The notes beneath the pieces are model-generated. The model was not told the origin of the DNA. It was given only the letters and a program-made list of their open reading frames with translations, and did not search any database. Below, piece after piece: positions 17,970-28,800 of a DNA stretch of 64,000 nucleotides; positions within the stretch are counted from its first letter, which is position 1; each line of letters starts with the position of its first letter. This stretch comes from Telluribacter sp035998675 (GTDB lineage: Bacteria > Bacteroidota > Bacteroidia > Cytophagales > Spirosomataceae). Made by a program: the position numbers and the translations under genes. The DNA lies in assembly GCF_035998675.1 (NCBI RefSeq), contig NZ_DASYHI010000015.1, positions 62,001-126,000 on the forward strand. The letters run 5' to 3'.

Positions 17970-18068
17970 ATGAAACCATCTGCTCTCTTAAAAGCCATGG
18001 CTATTGCTGCCTGTTGCGGCCTGGCAGTCGGAATTGCAGTAGCAACGGCAGCCCTGCTTACCACATAA
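17970..18068 (+). CDS. Candidate 32-residue hydrophobic peptide
   Basis: A short open frame beginning ATG AAA CCA encodes a peptide with Lys near the N-terminus (MKPSALLKAMAIAACCGLAV) and a single membrane-spanning stretch rich in Ala, Val, Leu and Cys, ending LLTT. Size and composition resemble small membrane peptides such as type I toxins, but no antisense RNA or homologue can be demonstrated here. It lies exactly between the two copies of a ~70-base intergenic repeat, in a 490-base region otherwise without genes. It could also be a chance frame. Confidence 0.4.
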   Translation: MKPSALLKAMAIAACCGLAVGIAVATAALLTT

Positions 18069-18129
18069 AAACAAAAAGCTTAAACAGTCTGTCAGCAGCA
18101 AGAGATTAACAGCAGTCACCTTGTCTAAG

Positions 18130-18205
18130 CGGTTTGGAACAGTGGCACGGGTCACTTAGCTTTGTAAGAATGTAGGCGCGGCCCGATCAAAACTGATCGG
18201 GCCGC
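18130..18205. repeat. Intergenic repeat, copy 2, with perfect hairpin
   Basis: Second copy of the element at 17760-17838 (shared CGGTTTRGAAC, GTGGCACGG, ACTTAGCTTTGTAAGAA, CCCGATCA). It ends in a perfect 12-bp stem (GCGGCCCGATCA at 18178-18189, complement at 18194-18205) with an AAAC loop. It lies 26 bases beyond the stop of the convergent lipoprotein gene and probably acts as a transcription barrier. Confidence 0.72.
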
Positions 18206-18231
18206 GGCCATTTTGACCTATCAACAAAAGC

Positions 18232-19581
18232 TTAATTCACCCGCTTTACCCTGAATTTTGCTTTGAATTCCGTGGCGGGTGGATCGAACTCACCCGTAAT
18301 AAACAGGTTGGCTGAAATCTCTCCTTCGATATAGCCCCCGATGGGGGCCCATTTGGTGATGGTGACGGTGCCGCCGGTATATTGGGTGTTAAGTCCGCAG
18401 CCCCGGTCGGTACAAATCTGATAGCTGCTGCTGTACTTTTCATTTCCTTTGGCATGGCCGGTATTCACCGTGATCGCAGCAAACTGTCCTTTTTCTATGT
18501 TCCCAAAGGAGTAGGTACCCACGCCGATCGCCTTCCCCTCCGGTCCTTTAATCATCAGATCAAAGGTCTGGTTCCCGTTAATATAGGAGCTAATACTAAA
18601 TTTACCCCGGGTATCTACCCTGATGCTACCGGTTTCATAATCGCCGGTGTTGTAGAGCTTCGTACCTTTGAGGGTATACTCCAGAAACTGCTCATCGCCT
18701 ATCTGAATCTCTTTCTGCAGCAGGAGAACTTCCTTCCCGGCGTAGTTTCGGGTCGGGTCATTTTTATTCACAATTACAGTGAAGTTGCTCAGCCGCACCC
18801 CTACGCCCACCGGATTCACCGTAGGTACTGTGGCAGGTGCTTTGAAGGTTGCGGCACCTGGTTTGTCGGAGGTTACTGTGCCTCCGCCGTAGTTTATGGA
18901 CCACTCAAACCGGGTGCGCGAACCAACGTAGTCTTCCAGTACGCCCAGTTTGGGATCACCATCTCCGGTCAGGGAGTAATTCATATATTCCATTACTTTG
19001 AGCTTGGTAGATTCGCCCTTGTTCAGAAAGCTGTCATCGGCCACCAGCATAATGGTTTCGAAGTAGGTCCAGTCGCTAAAATGGGTAGTTTCCACGGTCA
19101 GCGTTTGGTTCTCTTTGTGTAAAAAAGTGTTCGTTGCTACCCGATAAAAGCCTTCAGCATCCTGATAGGTGAGGTACAGGAACTCCGGGTTTCCGCTTTG
19201 TAAAGCGGCTCCCTGGTAGGAAAGTGTAAGGGTAACGGGTTTACTGAATTTCACTCCCTCGGGCAGCAGCCTGTATGATCTGGCCGTGCTGCCGGGGAAG
19301 GTATTCTCCACCTGTTGAATACTGAAGGTAGTAGGAGCGTTTACGGCACCAGCAGGTACCGAGAGGCGAATGCTGGCATCCGGCATCTGCAGCTCGCCTC
19401 CATTCGGTCCGATAGACTTTATAACGGGTGCGCCGATCAGAGCGCCGTGCCCGGTTTTGATGGGCTCACCGGCGGTAGGTACTTCGGTACCTTCGGTGGG
19501 TTCAGGAATATTTTCGTGGCAGGCGCTGACGACTATTTTTAGTAGCAGAAGCAACAGAGGTAACAAATTTGAAATTTTCAT
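18232..19581 (-). CDS. Surface lipoprotein with ZU5-like domain
   Basis: About 449 residues. I place the start at the ATG at 19581 (MKISNLLPLLLLLLKIVVSAC), which gives a lipoprotein signal with lipobox VSAC; the frame stays open upstream but without a better start. Residues ~45-175 resemble a ZU5-type beta domain (GPNGGELQMPDASIRLSVPAGAV ... LPEGVKFSKPVTLTLSY ... THFSDW). The remainder is beta-rich and unrecognised, with one Cys pair (ICTDRGCG). The gene follows another lipoprotein by 49 bases and is probably co-transcribed with it. Likely a cell-surface protein of unknown function. Confidence 0.72.
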   Translation of the reverse strand: MKISNLLPLLLLLLKIVVSACHENIPEPTEGTEVPTAGEPIKTGHGALIGAPVIKSIGPNGGELQMPDASIRLSVPAGAVNAPTTFSIQQVENTFPGSTARSYRLLPEGVKFSKPVTLTLSYQGAALQSGNPEFLYLTYQDAEGFYRVATNTFLHKENQTLTVETTHFSDWTYFETIMLVADDSFLNKGESTKLKVMEYMNYSLTGDGDPKLGVLEDYVGSRTRFEWSINYGGGTVTSDKPGAATFKAPATVPTVNPVGVGVRLSNFTVIVNKNDPTRNYAGKEVLLLQKEIQIGDEQFLEYTLKGTKLYNTGDYETGSIRVDTRGKFSISSYINGNQTFDLMIKGPEGKAIGVGTYSFGNIEKGQFAAITVNTGHAKGNEKYSSSYQICTDRGCGLNTQYTGGTVTITKWAPIGGYIEGEISANLFITGEFDPPATEFKAKFRVKRVN

Positions 19582-19630
19582 GGCTGATAAAATGATACAA
19601 GAATGAGAAAAAGGTACTTGAGATAGTCTT

Positions 19631-20482
19631 TTAATAGATAAAGAAGGGGTCGTCGTTGGTAGTGAGCAGTCCGTTTTCGTAGTCGCCACTACTTCCCAGG
19701 TGCGGCTTGAAGTAGAAGCCCTCTATGGCAGCGGCATGACCACTGGAAACGCTTTTGCTCAACTGTATTTGTCTGCCCGCCCCGTTCAGTTTGGCTTCGG
19801 CGGTAATGCGGTACTCGCACTGGGCTATGTCATGTACCCAGTAGTTGTACTCGCCCGCCTCAATGGTGAATGATTTCTTTATTATAGTCGGGGCGCTTCC
19901 GTCAAACAGCGTGGCACCCGCTACCGGCGTTAAAGTAATGGTGACTACCGTGCCGGCTGCCATGGTAGAAGCATCGGGACCCAGGTTTCGGAAAAGCAAA
20001 GTACCTCCGAAATAGCCCGATCCTGAACGTTCGCTCCGGGGACGGTCGGGAATTTGGCCGGATAACTGCCAGCGAAAGTTCTTCACAACTCCATCCTTAC
20101 CCGGACTAACGGCATCATAATCCGCCGCCGCAGGCATACCCAGGCGCAGGTGGTAGGTTTTCCCTTTGTAATTTACCTCCTTCCAGGCGTATACTTTCCA
20201 GCTACCAATTTCCAGCTTGGGTAGCTTATAACGCCCCTGCTGGTCGGTGGTTACTTCGGTTGAGCCATAAAGGGCACTGTTGTCGGCGCGTACTTTTACG
20301 CCCGCCATAGGTGCACCCTTGGTATCCACTACCGTACCGGTTACAGCATAGGATTCCGTAGGGGGGTCGGTACCAGGCTCGGGAGGTTGCACTTCGCAGG
20401 AGGAAAGAAACAGGCACTGAACGAGAAGGAATAGGGCTGTTTTGGCAAGCGTCTGAATAGATTGAAATGGTACACTTTTCAT
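19631..20482 (-). CDS. Lipoprotein with carboxypeptidase-regulatory-like domain
   Basis: About 283 residues. The ATG at 20482 gives a lipoprotein signal peptide with lipobox LSSC. Residues ~30-100 form a CarboxypepD_reg/CNA-B-like beta-sandwich (YAVTGTVVDTKGAPMAGVKV ... TDQQGRYKLPKLEIGSWKVYAWK). The C-terminal two thirds are not recognised. It heads a probable two-gene unit with the ZU5-like lipoprotein. Role is likely structural or binding at the cell surface, which is inference from the domain type. Confidence 0.75.
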   Translation of the reverse strand: MKSVPFQSIQTLAKTALFLLVQCLFLSSCEVQPPEPGTDPPTESYAVTGTVVDTKGAPMAGVKVRADNSALYGSTEVTTDQQGRYKLPKLEIGSWKVYAWKEVNYKGKTYHLRLGMPAAADYDAVSPGKDGVVKNFRWQLSGQIPDRPRSERSGSGYFGGTLLFRNLGPDASTMAAGTVVTITLTPVAGATLFDGSAPTIIKKSFTIEAGEYNYWVHDIAQCEYRITAEAKLNGAGRQIQLSKSVSSGHAAAIEGFYFKPHLGSSGDYENGLLTTNDDPFFIY

Positions 20483-20556
20483 GACTAAGTTTTTTGTAAA
20501 GTTTATTCTGATAAAAAAATACAATTCATAACTACTAAAGAAGGTACCTGCCCGTG

Positions 20557-20910
20557 CTACAGCTTTATCCCGGACGCCTTGTCGCAGGCAAACTGAATGG
20601 TTTCGTAGGTACCTCTGAGCTTCGCATTCTCCCTGATGCGTCGCTGAATGCAGGGAGCGAATGTTGCCGATACAAAGTAAAAGGGAGGCTCGTAGCCAGA
20701 CAATGCGGGAGCTGCTGAATTGAATAAATAAGCTATTAATCGGTACAAATAGCGGTTTGAATCGTACCTGTGTGTCAGGGGAACGGGGTAGGGAAAAGAT
20801 CGCCCGAACGAAGGAAGTACATCAGCCTTCGTACCGTCCAGACGCGCCGCCTGAATATTACCCGAAAGCTTGGGGCTAAAAACAACGTCAGGCTGGTCAA
20901 CGAAGCCCAC
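20557..20910 (-). CDS. Uncharacterised open frame, doubtful gene
   Basis: A 117-codon frame opening with GTG; no ATG is available and a stop lies three codons upstream. The C-terminal part (RRIRENAKLRGTYETIQFAC) looks protein-like, and the sequence is not antisense to any gene. There is no signal peptide, no motif I recognise and no obvious ribosome site. It could be a small lineage-specific gene, the decayed 3' end of a larger one, or chance. The surrounding 530 bases between the lipoprotein and the sulfatase hold nothing else I can name. Confidence 0.3.
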   Translation of the reverse strand: MGFVDQPDVVFSPKLSGNIQAARLDGTKADVLPSFGRSFPYPVPLTHRYDSNRYLYRLIAYLFNSAAPALSGYEPPFYFVSATFAPCIQRRIRENAKLRGTYETIQFACDKASGIKL

Positions 20911-21014
20911 AAAAGAGGGTCACTTTAGTAGTTGCTCCAGTTTAGGCAGCCTGCCCAAGCGAATAGATTCGTTCCTACTACTGCTTTTACAGCTATATAA
21001 CTACAAATGGATTC

Positions 21015-22598
21015 ATGAAATATGCACTCCTGACTATAATGGCTGGCCTGGTAAGCTGGTCGGTTGGTACCTTGACCAAACCTGCTACCCCTGCCGTTCA
21101 AAAACAAGCCAAACCCAACATCCTGATCATCTACCTGGATGACCTGGGCTACGGGGACGTAAGCGCCTACGGGCAGAATACGCTAAAAACCCCCAATATA
21201 GATAAGTTAGCCAAGGGTGGTGTACGATTTACCAACGGCTACGCTACCTCCGCCACCTGCACGCCCAGCCGCTACGCTATGCTGACGGGCATCTATCCCT
21301 GGCGCAACGACCAGGCCCGGATACTCCCCGGCGACGCGCCCCTGCTGATCGACACCACGCTGATGACCCTGCCCAAAATGCTCCGGCGGGCGGGCTACCG
21401 CACGGGCATAGTAGGTAAATGGCACCTGGGCATAGGAAACGGCAACGTTGACTGGAACCAGGACCTCCAGCTGAACCCCAACGACGTGGGCTTCGACTAC
21501 TCCTACATTATGGCCGCCACCACCGACCGCGCTCCGACCGTCTACATCGAGAACCGCCGGGTAGTAGGGCTGAGCGCTAATGATCCGTTGTACGTGAGCT
21601 ACGAGAAGAATTTTGAAGGCGAGCCTACTGCTATCTCCCATCCTGAACTAATGACCAAGCAGAAATGGCATCACGGGCACAACCAGTCGGTCCATAATGG
21701 TATCCCACGCATTGGTTATCAGAAGGGCGGCAAGTCGGCCCTATGGCACGATGAGGACATGGCTGATGTTTTCCTGAATAAAGCCAAAGCTTTCATTGAT
21801 GAAGCAAGTCTGAAGAAGGCTGGCAAGCCTAACGAAGCCCGTCCCTTCTTCCTGTACTATGCCTTACAGCAGCCGCATGTACCCCGCGTACCACACCCCC
21901 GCTTTGTGGGTAAGTCGGGTATGGGGCCACGGGGTGACGCTATTATTGAAGCCGACTGGTGCGTGGGCGAGATCATGAAAAAGCTGGAAAGCGAAGGACT
22001 GGCTGAAAATACGCTGGTGATTTTTTCCAGTGACAACGGCCCCGTTCTCAACGACGGCTACTACGATGATGCGGTGGAAAAGATAGGGAATCACAAGCCC
22101 GCCGGCAGCTTGCGGGGCGGCAAGTACAGTCTGTTTGAAGCCGGCACCAAAGTACCCTTCATCACCTACTGGAAGGGGCGCATAAGGCCGCAGGTGTCGG
22201 ATGCGTTGGTGTGTCAGTTGGACTTTCTGTCCTCATTGGGTCAACTGGTTGGCGCTAAGAATAGCTCCGTGGATAGTCAGAATTTGCTTCCGGCCTTGCT
22301 GGGCGAGTCGAAGACAGGAAGGAATGAGCTGGTGCTGGAAGCAACCGGACGGCTGGCTTATAGGAAAGGCAACTATATCCTGATCCCGCCTTACAAGGGC
22401 AACGCGTTGTCGAAGGAAGTCAATATTGAAACGGGGGTTTCGCCGGAGTATCAGCTGTATAACGTTGAAAAAGAAGCGGGTCAGAAGCAAAACCTCGCCA
22501 AACAGCAACCCGAAAAATTACAGGAAATGAAATTGGCTATGCAAAAGGCAGTAGGAGATAAATTTAAGCCTAGTACTGCCGATCTGGAATTAAAGTAA
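21015..22598 (+). CDS. Sulfatase (arylsulfatase-type, FGly-dependent)
   Basis: A 527-residue S1-family sulfatase removing sulfate esters from sugars or aryl compounds. The signal peptide (MKYALLTIMAGLVSWSVGTL) exports it. The formylglycine motif is C-T-P-S-R with Cys82, followed by MLTGIYPWR. Metal-binding Asp residues lie in IYLDDLGYGD and FSSDNGPV; GIVGKWHLG carries the conserved Lys and His. The C-terminal subdomain ends normally. No sulfatase-maturating enzyme is nearby, so activation must come from elsewhere in the genome. The substrate cannot be assigned; with the uronate transporter and esterases it fits polysaccharide use. Confidence 0.92.
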   Translation: MKYALLTIMAGLVSWSVGTLTKPATPAVQKQAKPNILIIYLDDLGYGDVSAYGQNTLKTPNIDKLAKGGVRFTNGYATSATCTPSRYAMLTGIYPWRNDQARILPGDAPLLIDTTLMTLPKMLRRAGYRTGIVGKWHLGIGNGNVDWNQDLQLNPNDVGFDYSYIMAATTDRAPTVYIENRRVVGLSANDPLYVSYEKNFEGEPTAISHPELMTKQKWHHGHNQSVHNGIPRIGYQKGGKSALWHDEDMADVFLNKAKAFIDEASLKKAGKPNEARPFFLYYALQQPHVPRVPHPRFVGKSGMGPRGDAIIEADWCVGEIMKKLESEGLAENTLVIFSSDNGPVLNDGYYDDAVEKIGNHKPAGSLRGGKYSLFEAGTKVPFITYWKGRIRPQVSDALVCQLDFLSSLGQLVGAKNSSVDSQNLLPALLGESKTGRNELVLEATGRLAYRKGNYILIPPYKGNALSKEVNIETGVSPEYQLYNVEKEAGQKQNLAKQQPEKLQEMKLAMQKAVGDKFKPSTADLELK

Positions 22599-22656
22599 AC
22601 AATCCTCTTCGACAGGAGGCACTTTGTGTACGTATAAATTTTATCCTAAAAAAGGC

Positions 22657-22689
22657 AAAGGCCGGTTCTTTTCAGAGTCGGCCTTTTTT
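22657..22689. terminator. Bidirectional terminator between sulfatase and sprA
   Basis: Perfect 8-bp stem (AAAGGCCG / CGGCCTTT) with a 14-nt loop and a T run on the plus strand; the minus strand also has a T-rich tail. It separates the convergent sulfatase and sprA genes. Confidence 0.8.
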
Positions 22690-22869
22690 CATAAGAGCTG
22701 GGATGAGCATAGCCCCCTGTGGGCATTAACGGCAGTACCCTATATGCTGGTACCTGATATGGTGAAACAGCTGCTTGCGATCCGGAGCAACTATCAGTTT
22801 TTGTCCTTAAAAAGTAAACAAATATAAGGTACTTTATTGAATGTTCCATCGTAAGTAACCACGAAACTC

Positions 22870-25800
22870 TTACTCGGCCAGATTAAATTTCACCTGTACC
22901 CCACCGGCGGTAGTAGAACGGTAGAATGAGTTGGAAACGAGCGGGTCATTGAAGGTACGATCAAAGTAGAACTGCAGGCTCAGGCGGTTATTGACTACGT
23001 AATTGACGGTGGGCCGCAACTGGAAGTTGATATTACCGGCAATGGGGATATTCTGCCCGTCGAACTTACGCTGAATAGCGCGGGTATCGCGAAAGGCCAT
23101 ACCTATCTGCACCGTCAGGTCATTTTTGAGCTTCCGCTTCGCCCCATTTACTTTGAAAGGCAGGGGTACATTATTCTTCGTAAAGCCGATACTAAGCGTC
23201 AGATCCTGGTTGAATAACTCCGCTACCTGCGAGTTAGACATGTTCAGCGCCACGGTACGATCGCGGTTGTAGTCGAGTCGGCCCGTGATGCGGCTTTGCG
23301 TCCGGAAATTAATCCCCACCAGTGGCGCGAATTTCTCCGACATGGTAATGGTACTCATCACAAACACCGGCACGTACTGCCCCAGGTAGTTGGTCCGGCT
23401 GGACAGCGGGTAACCCGTCACGGCCAGGTTTACGTACAGTGCATCGTAGTCGAGGGAGGAGGTAAAGTTACCCACGCTATAATTAGAAATATAATTATGC
23501 GTCAGCGTAAACGAGCTGAACAGCTTTTTAAAGGCCGACAGTTGGGACAGACCGTTGTAGTCGATGCGCCAGTTGGGCATCGGGAAACCCAGGAAGGGCG
23601 ATATCCGCACCGTGTTGGGATCTTTTCCCGTATAAGCCGCAAAGAAAGCCGGAATAAGTACATCCTGGGAGTTTTCGTTGTACTCGCCGGTACTGCCGTT
23701 CTCCCGGTTGAGGCGCTCGCGAAGTATTTCCCGGTAGGCCCGGAATTTATCAAATACCGGCGATGAATTATCGCGGTTCATCTTGGTAAAGGCCGTCCGG
23801 AACGACATGAACGACATACTGAACTGCCCGTTGCGCACGGCGCTCTGGCTGATAAACTGCCCACCGGCAAACTCCGGGCGGTAAAACTCCTGGTACGCGT
23901 CCTGCCGGGTCAGCCTGGCCTCAATCTGCATCCGGAAATCCTTGAACGGCTCGAGCGTAGTACGCATGTTAAAATTCTTCTGGACAGTCTGCTGGAAGGG
24001 CTGATTCAGTACCGTACTCGGCGTAATCCAGCCGTTATTGGCCGCCTGCACGTGAATGTTCCGATTCTGACTACCCAGCACAAAAGGCAAACCGGGGGCA
24101 TGGGCATTGTCCAGTCCAAAGTAGGTAGGCGTACGCAGGTAACCGGGCAGAGCCGTCGTTTCAAGCAGTGTGTAGCTCACATTAATACCCCGCACGGTCA
24201 TAAGTACCCGCGTAATATTCTTAAGTACCTGGCTACTCCCCTGCTCTATTTCTTCAATGTCACCGGGGCTACGGGCAAAATTCTTGCGCGGGGCCGAGGG
24301 TGAATTGGCAAAACGCAGGTACCTGAGCTTGTTGTAAAGGGCGACAAAGTCAACCCGGCCGGTGATACCCCGTTCGCGGCTGTTGCGGATAATATTTCCA
24401 AACGGAGTACCCAGCGAATCGGTCAGTCCCAGGGCATTAGCCTGAAACTGGTAGGCAATAGTATGGTTGTAATCAGCGGCCATCCAGTCGGTGAGTGGCA
24501 GCTTGTCGAGCGGCAGGCGGTAGGTAAACCGGATGCGCTGGTCGAAATTCTTGATGCGCCCCAGGGTCCTAAAATTAGTCCAGAGCGAATCCTGCTTCTC
24601 GGCCGTATTGATATCGCCCCGTGGCTCGTCAATGATGGCGTTGGCCACGGAGTTGTAGGTCACGATAACATTACGCGTCAGGTTCCAGGTCAGGTCGTAG
24701 TAACGGTTAAACCAGAAGTACTTCTCAAAGAAAGGCTCCATCCCGGCGGTAGTCAGCTCGGAGTTGCGGAGTTGGGTTTTGGTAAAACTACGGTCAATGT
24801 CGGCCCGAATGGCTACGGAGGTAGGGAGTGGCGTCAGGTTAAACTCCTTCAGGAAGCCCAGGTACCGGCTGTTGGTCTCCCACTTGCGGAAAGGCTCAAA
24901 GGGCTTGGGTTGGCTGGCGTAAGCATAGGCAGCTCCGGCCCGGTACATCCGCTGGGAATACAGTTCGGTCAGGATGTTGGTACGGGTCAGGTCGCTGTAA
25001 GCGTAGGTAAACGACAGGTTTTCGAAATCATAGAACCGGCTACGGGCGTCGGGCGCCATTTTCACCTTTCGCACGTTGGAGAGGTTAATCCCTTTCCTGA
25101 CGGTATTGTCCTCCACGAGCCTTCGGTAACGGTCGCGGGCTTCGGGACTATCCAGGTTTTCCAGCGTAGTACTGAGTGGCATATCCGGGTCAAGCGGGTT
25201 GAAATGCGGAGCTATGCGGCGATTGTCGTAGTTAACGTACAAGGGTATGCTGAAACCCCACTGCTGCGGTAGCAATTTGTCCAGGGCAATGTTGGACGAT
25301 ACACCAAACTCGGTGGTAGTAGCCCGGGCCCGCTCCCCAATCTTCTGCTGCACGTTCCCAAAGCCAAACGTTTCCAGCCTACCGGAAGCCGTCACGGTAG
25401 CAAAGTCAGCCAGCTTGGCGTTGAGCTGCCCGATGGCCGCCTGCCCGGCGGTCTGGTCATAGCCTTCCACGTGCATTTCATTCACCCAGATACAGAAATC
25501 TTTCGAACGTTCATCAATGGATTTGGGATTACGCATCCCGATCATGATCACCCGCACCGCGCTCAGGTCCGGATTACCAACCACGGTAACCTTGTAGCGG
25601 CCATCGGCGGTGGTAATGGTATAGGGCAGCGAAAGGGCGCGGTTGCTGGCTTTGTTGCGCTCCGATTTGGCCCGCAGCAATTCTTCAAAGGCAATATCTA
25701 TCTCATTTTCCAGGGGCCACACGGCCTCCGGCTGACCCACATTTTCGGGAGTGGCCTGCAGGTTCGAGATTTCTATTTCGTAGTAATTCTGGGTATTGTC

Positions 25801-28800
25801 GGTACCCAGGCGCAGGAACGCGCCCACCTGGCCCCCCTCGTTGTCGTTGTTGTGCATGTGAATGTACATGCGCAGACGCTTCCGGAACTGCAGGTCCAGA
25901 TTTACGTTTTTAAAGACCGCCCGGGAGTCACCATCGCGCAGTTCGGTTACGCAAAGGCTCATGGATTGCTCGTTGAGCTGGAAGTTATTCTGCGGCTGCG
26001 TAAAATCCTGGTCACGCTGCCAACCCGGCGGCACCGCATAGATGTATTTTTTCTCCGAATTATTGGCCTGGCTGTTTTCTTCAATACTGACGGTACCTAC
26101 GGTAAACCTGGCATCGTAGGGCTCGGGTACTTCCTGAAGGCCGGGGGCATCCAGGTCGGCGGTGTATTTGCGGTACTGCTGGCCTACCATCTGTAGCTGA
26201 GCAAAGCGAAGTACCACCGGCTGCTCAAAATCCGTCAGGTACATCCGGACAAACCGGATAGATTTGAACCCATTGATGGAACCTACCTTACGGGCAAACT
26301 CTTTCACCGGAATCCGGAACAGGTACCAGTTGGCACCGTCAGCTACCGTTTTGTCCACTATGTACCCATTGCCAATATCGAGCCGACCGGGTTTGAGATC
26401 TACCTCGTATTCGTAAAAAGCCTCGTTGTCATTTATGGTGTTATCAATGTTGAGGTCTTCGGCATCGGGGATGTTGGTAGCCGCCGGCGTGACATCGTCG
26501 GCCCGGGTGTTGCTTTCGGGTGAGTTGCCTTCCATGCCGCTGTAAAACTTGTAGCGCTCCAGTACTTTCTTGCCCTCCGCGTCCAGGTCCTCACCCAGAT
26601 AAAACTGAAAATCGTCACCGGAAGGGTCGGACAGAATACGTTCACGAGCCTCGGAAGTCAGGTTGGCCGGCAGGCGGTCCAGGAAGCGCTCTTTGAAGTA
26701 CCGGCGTTCCTCGGCGTTACTCAGGCCATCCAGGCCCACGTCCTGCTTTTCGCGGGCGCCGGGTTCGTTGCTGAAGGCATTGATCAGGTACTGCTGTTTG
26801 GTAACAATACCCCAGGCGGTGGAGTCGATTTGAGTACCGGCCCGGGTGTCACTGACCGGCAGGCCATTTTCAAAATTGTACCGGCCATCCGGAATCACAT
26901 CCTCGGACACATCGCCCAGGTTAAAGATCAGCTTTCCGCCGGTGGTATTACTCCGGTTCTCAAAACCATCCCGAATAATTCCATTTTCTCCCCGAATAAA
27001 GGGATCCATCATCCAGAACTCAATGTTCTCAATATTGGCATTGTCAAAATCAATATCGGAGGTAATGGCCCGGCTAATAGCGCCAAAATTGCGTCGGGGG
27101 TTCCGGAGCCGGCCGTTGGGGTCCAGGTCGGGGTTATAATTGTACATCCCCCGCTCACTGGGGTAGTAGGCTATATCCAGGATAGACTGGGGTAAGTTAA
27201 GAACCGGTACCGAGCGGCCGGGGAATATTTCCTGTGGCAGAAAAAGGCGTTCGTAGTAATTTTTATAATCGTCCTCGGTAAGGTTAGGACGCTGCCGGAC
27301 GAAAGTACTTCCAAATTTACTGAAAATGTTGTCGACGGTATAGGCCGTAATCCGGGCCCGGCGGTACCCGTACTCCAGAGGACTGGAAGGAGTACCCTGC
27401 GGAAACTGCGGGGGAGTAGACCCCAGGCGCCAGCGCGTAGGCTGTCGGGTAAGGTCGTAAATAGTACGGGCAGCTTCAAAATCATCAACCAGGGAGCGGT
27501 TATTTACCCGTGGCGATACCCCCGGGAACAGCTGCGCCACCTCCCCCCGGAACTGGATGTTGGACATCTCTTTGGTTTGCAGCAAAGGAAGTTTGTCCAG
27601 CAGTTTGGTCAGGAAGGGTGATTCCTTACGGATATTGGCGTCAAGCCCGATGATCGTATTGTTGGTAGGTTCGTTGCCCACGGCGACGCGGGTCAGGAAG
27701 CCGGCGGGAGTTTCGCGGTGGCGCATAGCCGTCATTCCCAGGCTGATATCGTTACTGAGCACGTAGTCCAGACGGGTACCCAGCAGGGTCCGGATCTGGT
27801 TGTTGAACATATCGGGCCGTTCAAACTCAATTACGATTTCGCGGCCGGAGTTCAGAATACTGGGGTTGACCAGACGCACCCGCCCGATTTGGGCCTCCAC
27901 TATAAAATCCTGTCCCGGCGAAAGCGACACCCCGCCCGCCGTTACCGTAACCGATTCTTCCGACACCCCAAACGGCAGTACTACTTCGGTACCACCCGCC
28001 GACTGGTACGAGCCCTTCAGGTAGTACTTGTTTTTTTCGTTGACCTGCTGGGCGTCAACCTGGGTAGTCCTATAAAGCTCGTTATAAACGTACTTCTCTT
28101 TCAGGATTTCTTCGTCGGGGCCAAAGTACTGCGCCAGGTTGGAGCCAAAGGGTTCCAGAACGGGAAAGTAGATCCGGCCCGTTTTTGGATCAATCGTAAC
28201 TCCTTCTACGTAGTCAAAGTTACCGTCGGGCTGCAGGTCATTGACCGGATTCAGCCGATCCAGGCCTACCAGGCGCAGAAGTGGCCGGTTTTGAAGGAGA
28301 CGGCCTTCCTGCAGGTTAGGGTTGTCGATACCCGTCAGGTCATCCTTGTAAATAATCCGGAACTGAAAACCCTGCCGTTCTATCTGGTTAGTACCCAGGG
28401 AATAGACGTTCTTCATCATCAGGTCCCACATCGGCAGCTGCGTGTTGTTCCGGATGGTTGACGATTTGAGCAGTTTCAAAGCAATCACTTCATCATCCTG
28501 ACGGTTCTGGTAGTCTTCGGTCAATTCACCTACTTTGAAAGTACGGCCATTCTGGGTATACTCGTAGGCTACGGCCAGTACTTCGTCATTGCGCAGGGGT
28601 ACCGTCAGGGAGATATAACCCAACTGGGGGTGAAACTTGTACTCCTGCTCCAGAATAAGCCTTTTCGCTCCCCGCAAAACCTCAAAGTCTATGCTTTTCT
28701 GCAGGCCCAGCCGGTTGGTAAGTTCAAAGGTAGTCTGATCTACCTGACGGAATGTTTCGGTACTGGTCAGGTTGGCATACAAACCATTGGCCTGGTTGTC

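Noticed and set aside
17745..18231. CRISPR-like array suspected from repeated hairpins
   Set aside because: Only two diverged copies separated by ~290 bases, with no regular spacers and no cas genes.
18382..19122. 246-codon frame antisense to the ZU5-like lipoprotein
   Set aside because: No signal, motif or ribosome site; the sense strand encodes a coherent lipoprotein.
22624..22827. 67-codon frame after the sulfatase
   Set aside because: It runs through the terminator hairpin and looks like non-coding sequence.
24463..25272. 269-codon frame antisense to sprA
   Set aside because: Shadow of the conserved SprA frame, with no own start context or motif.
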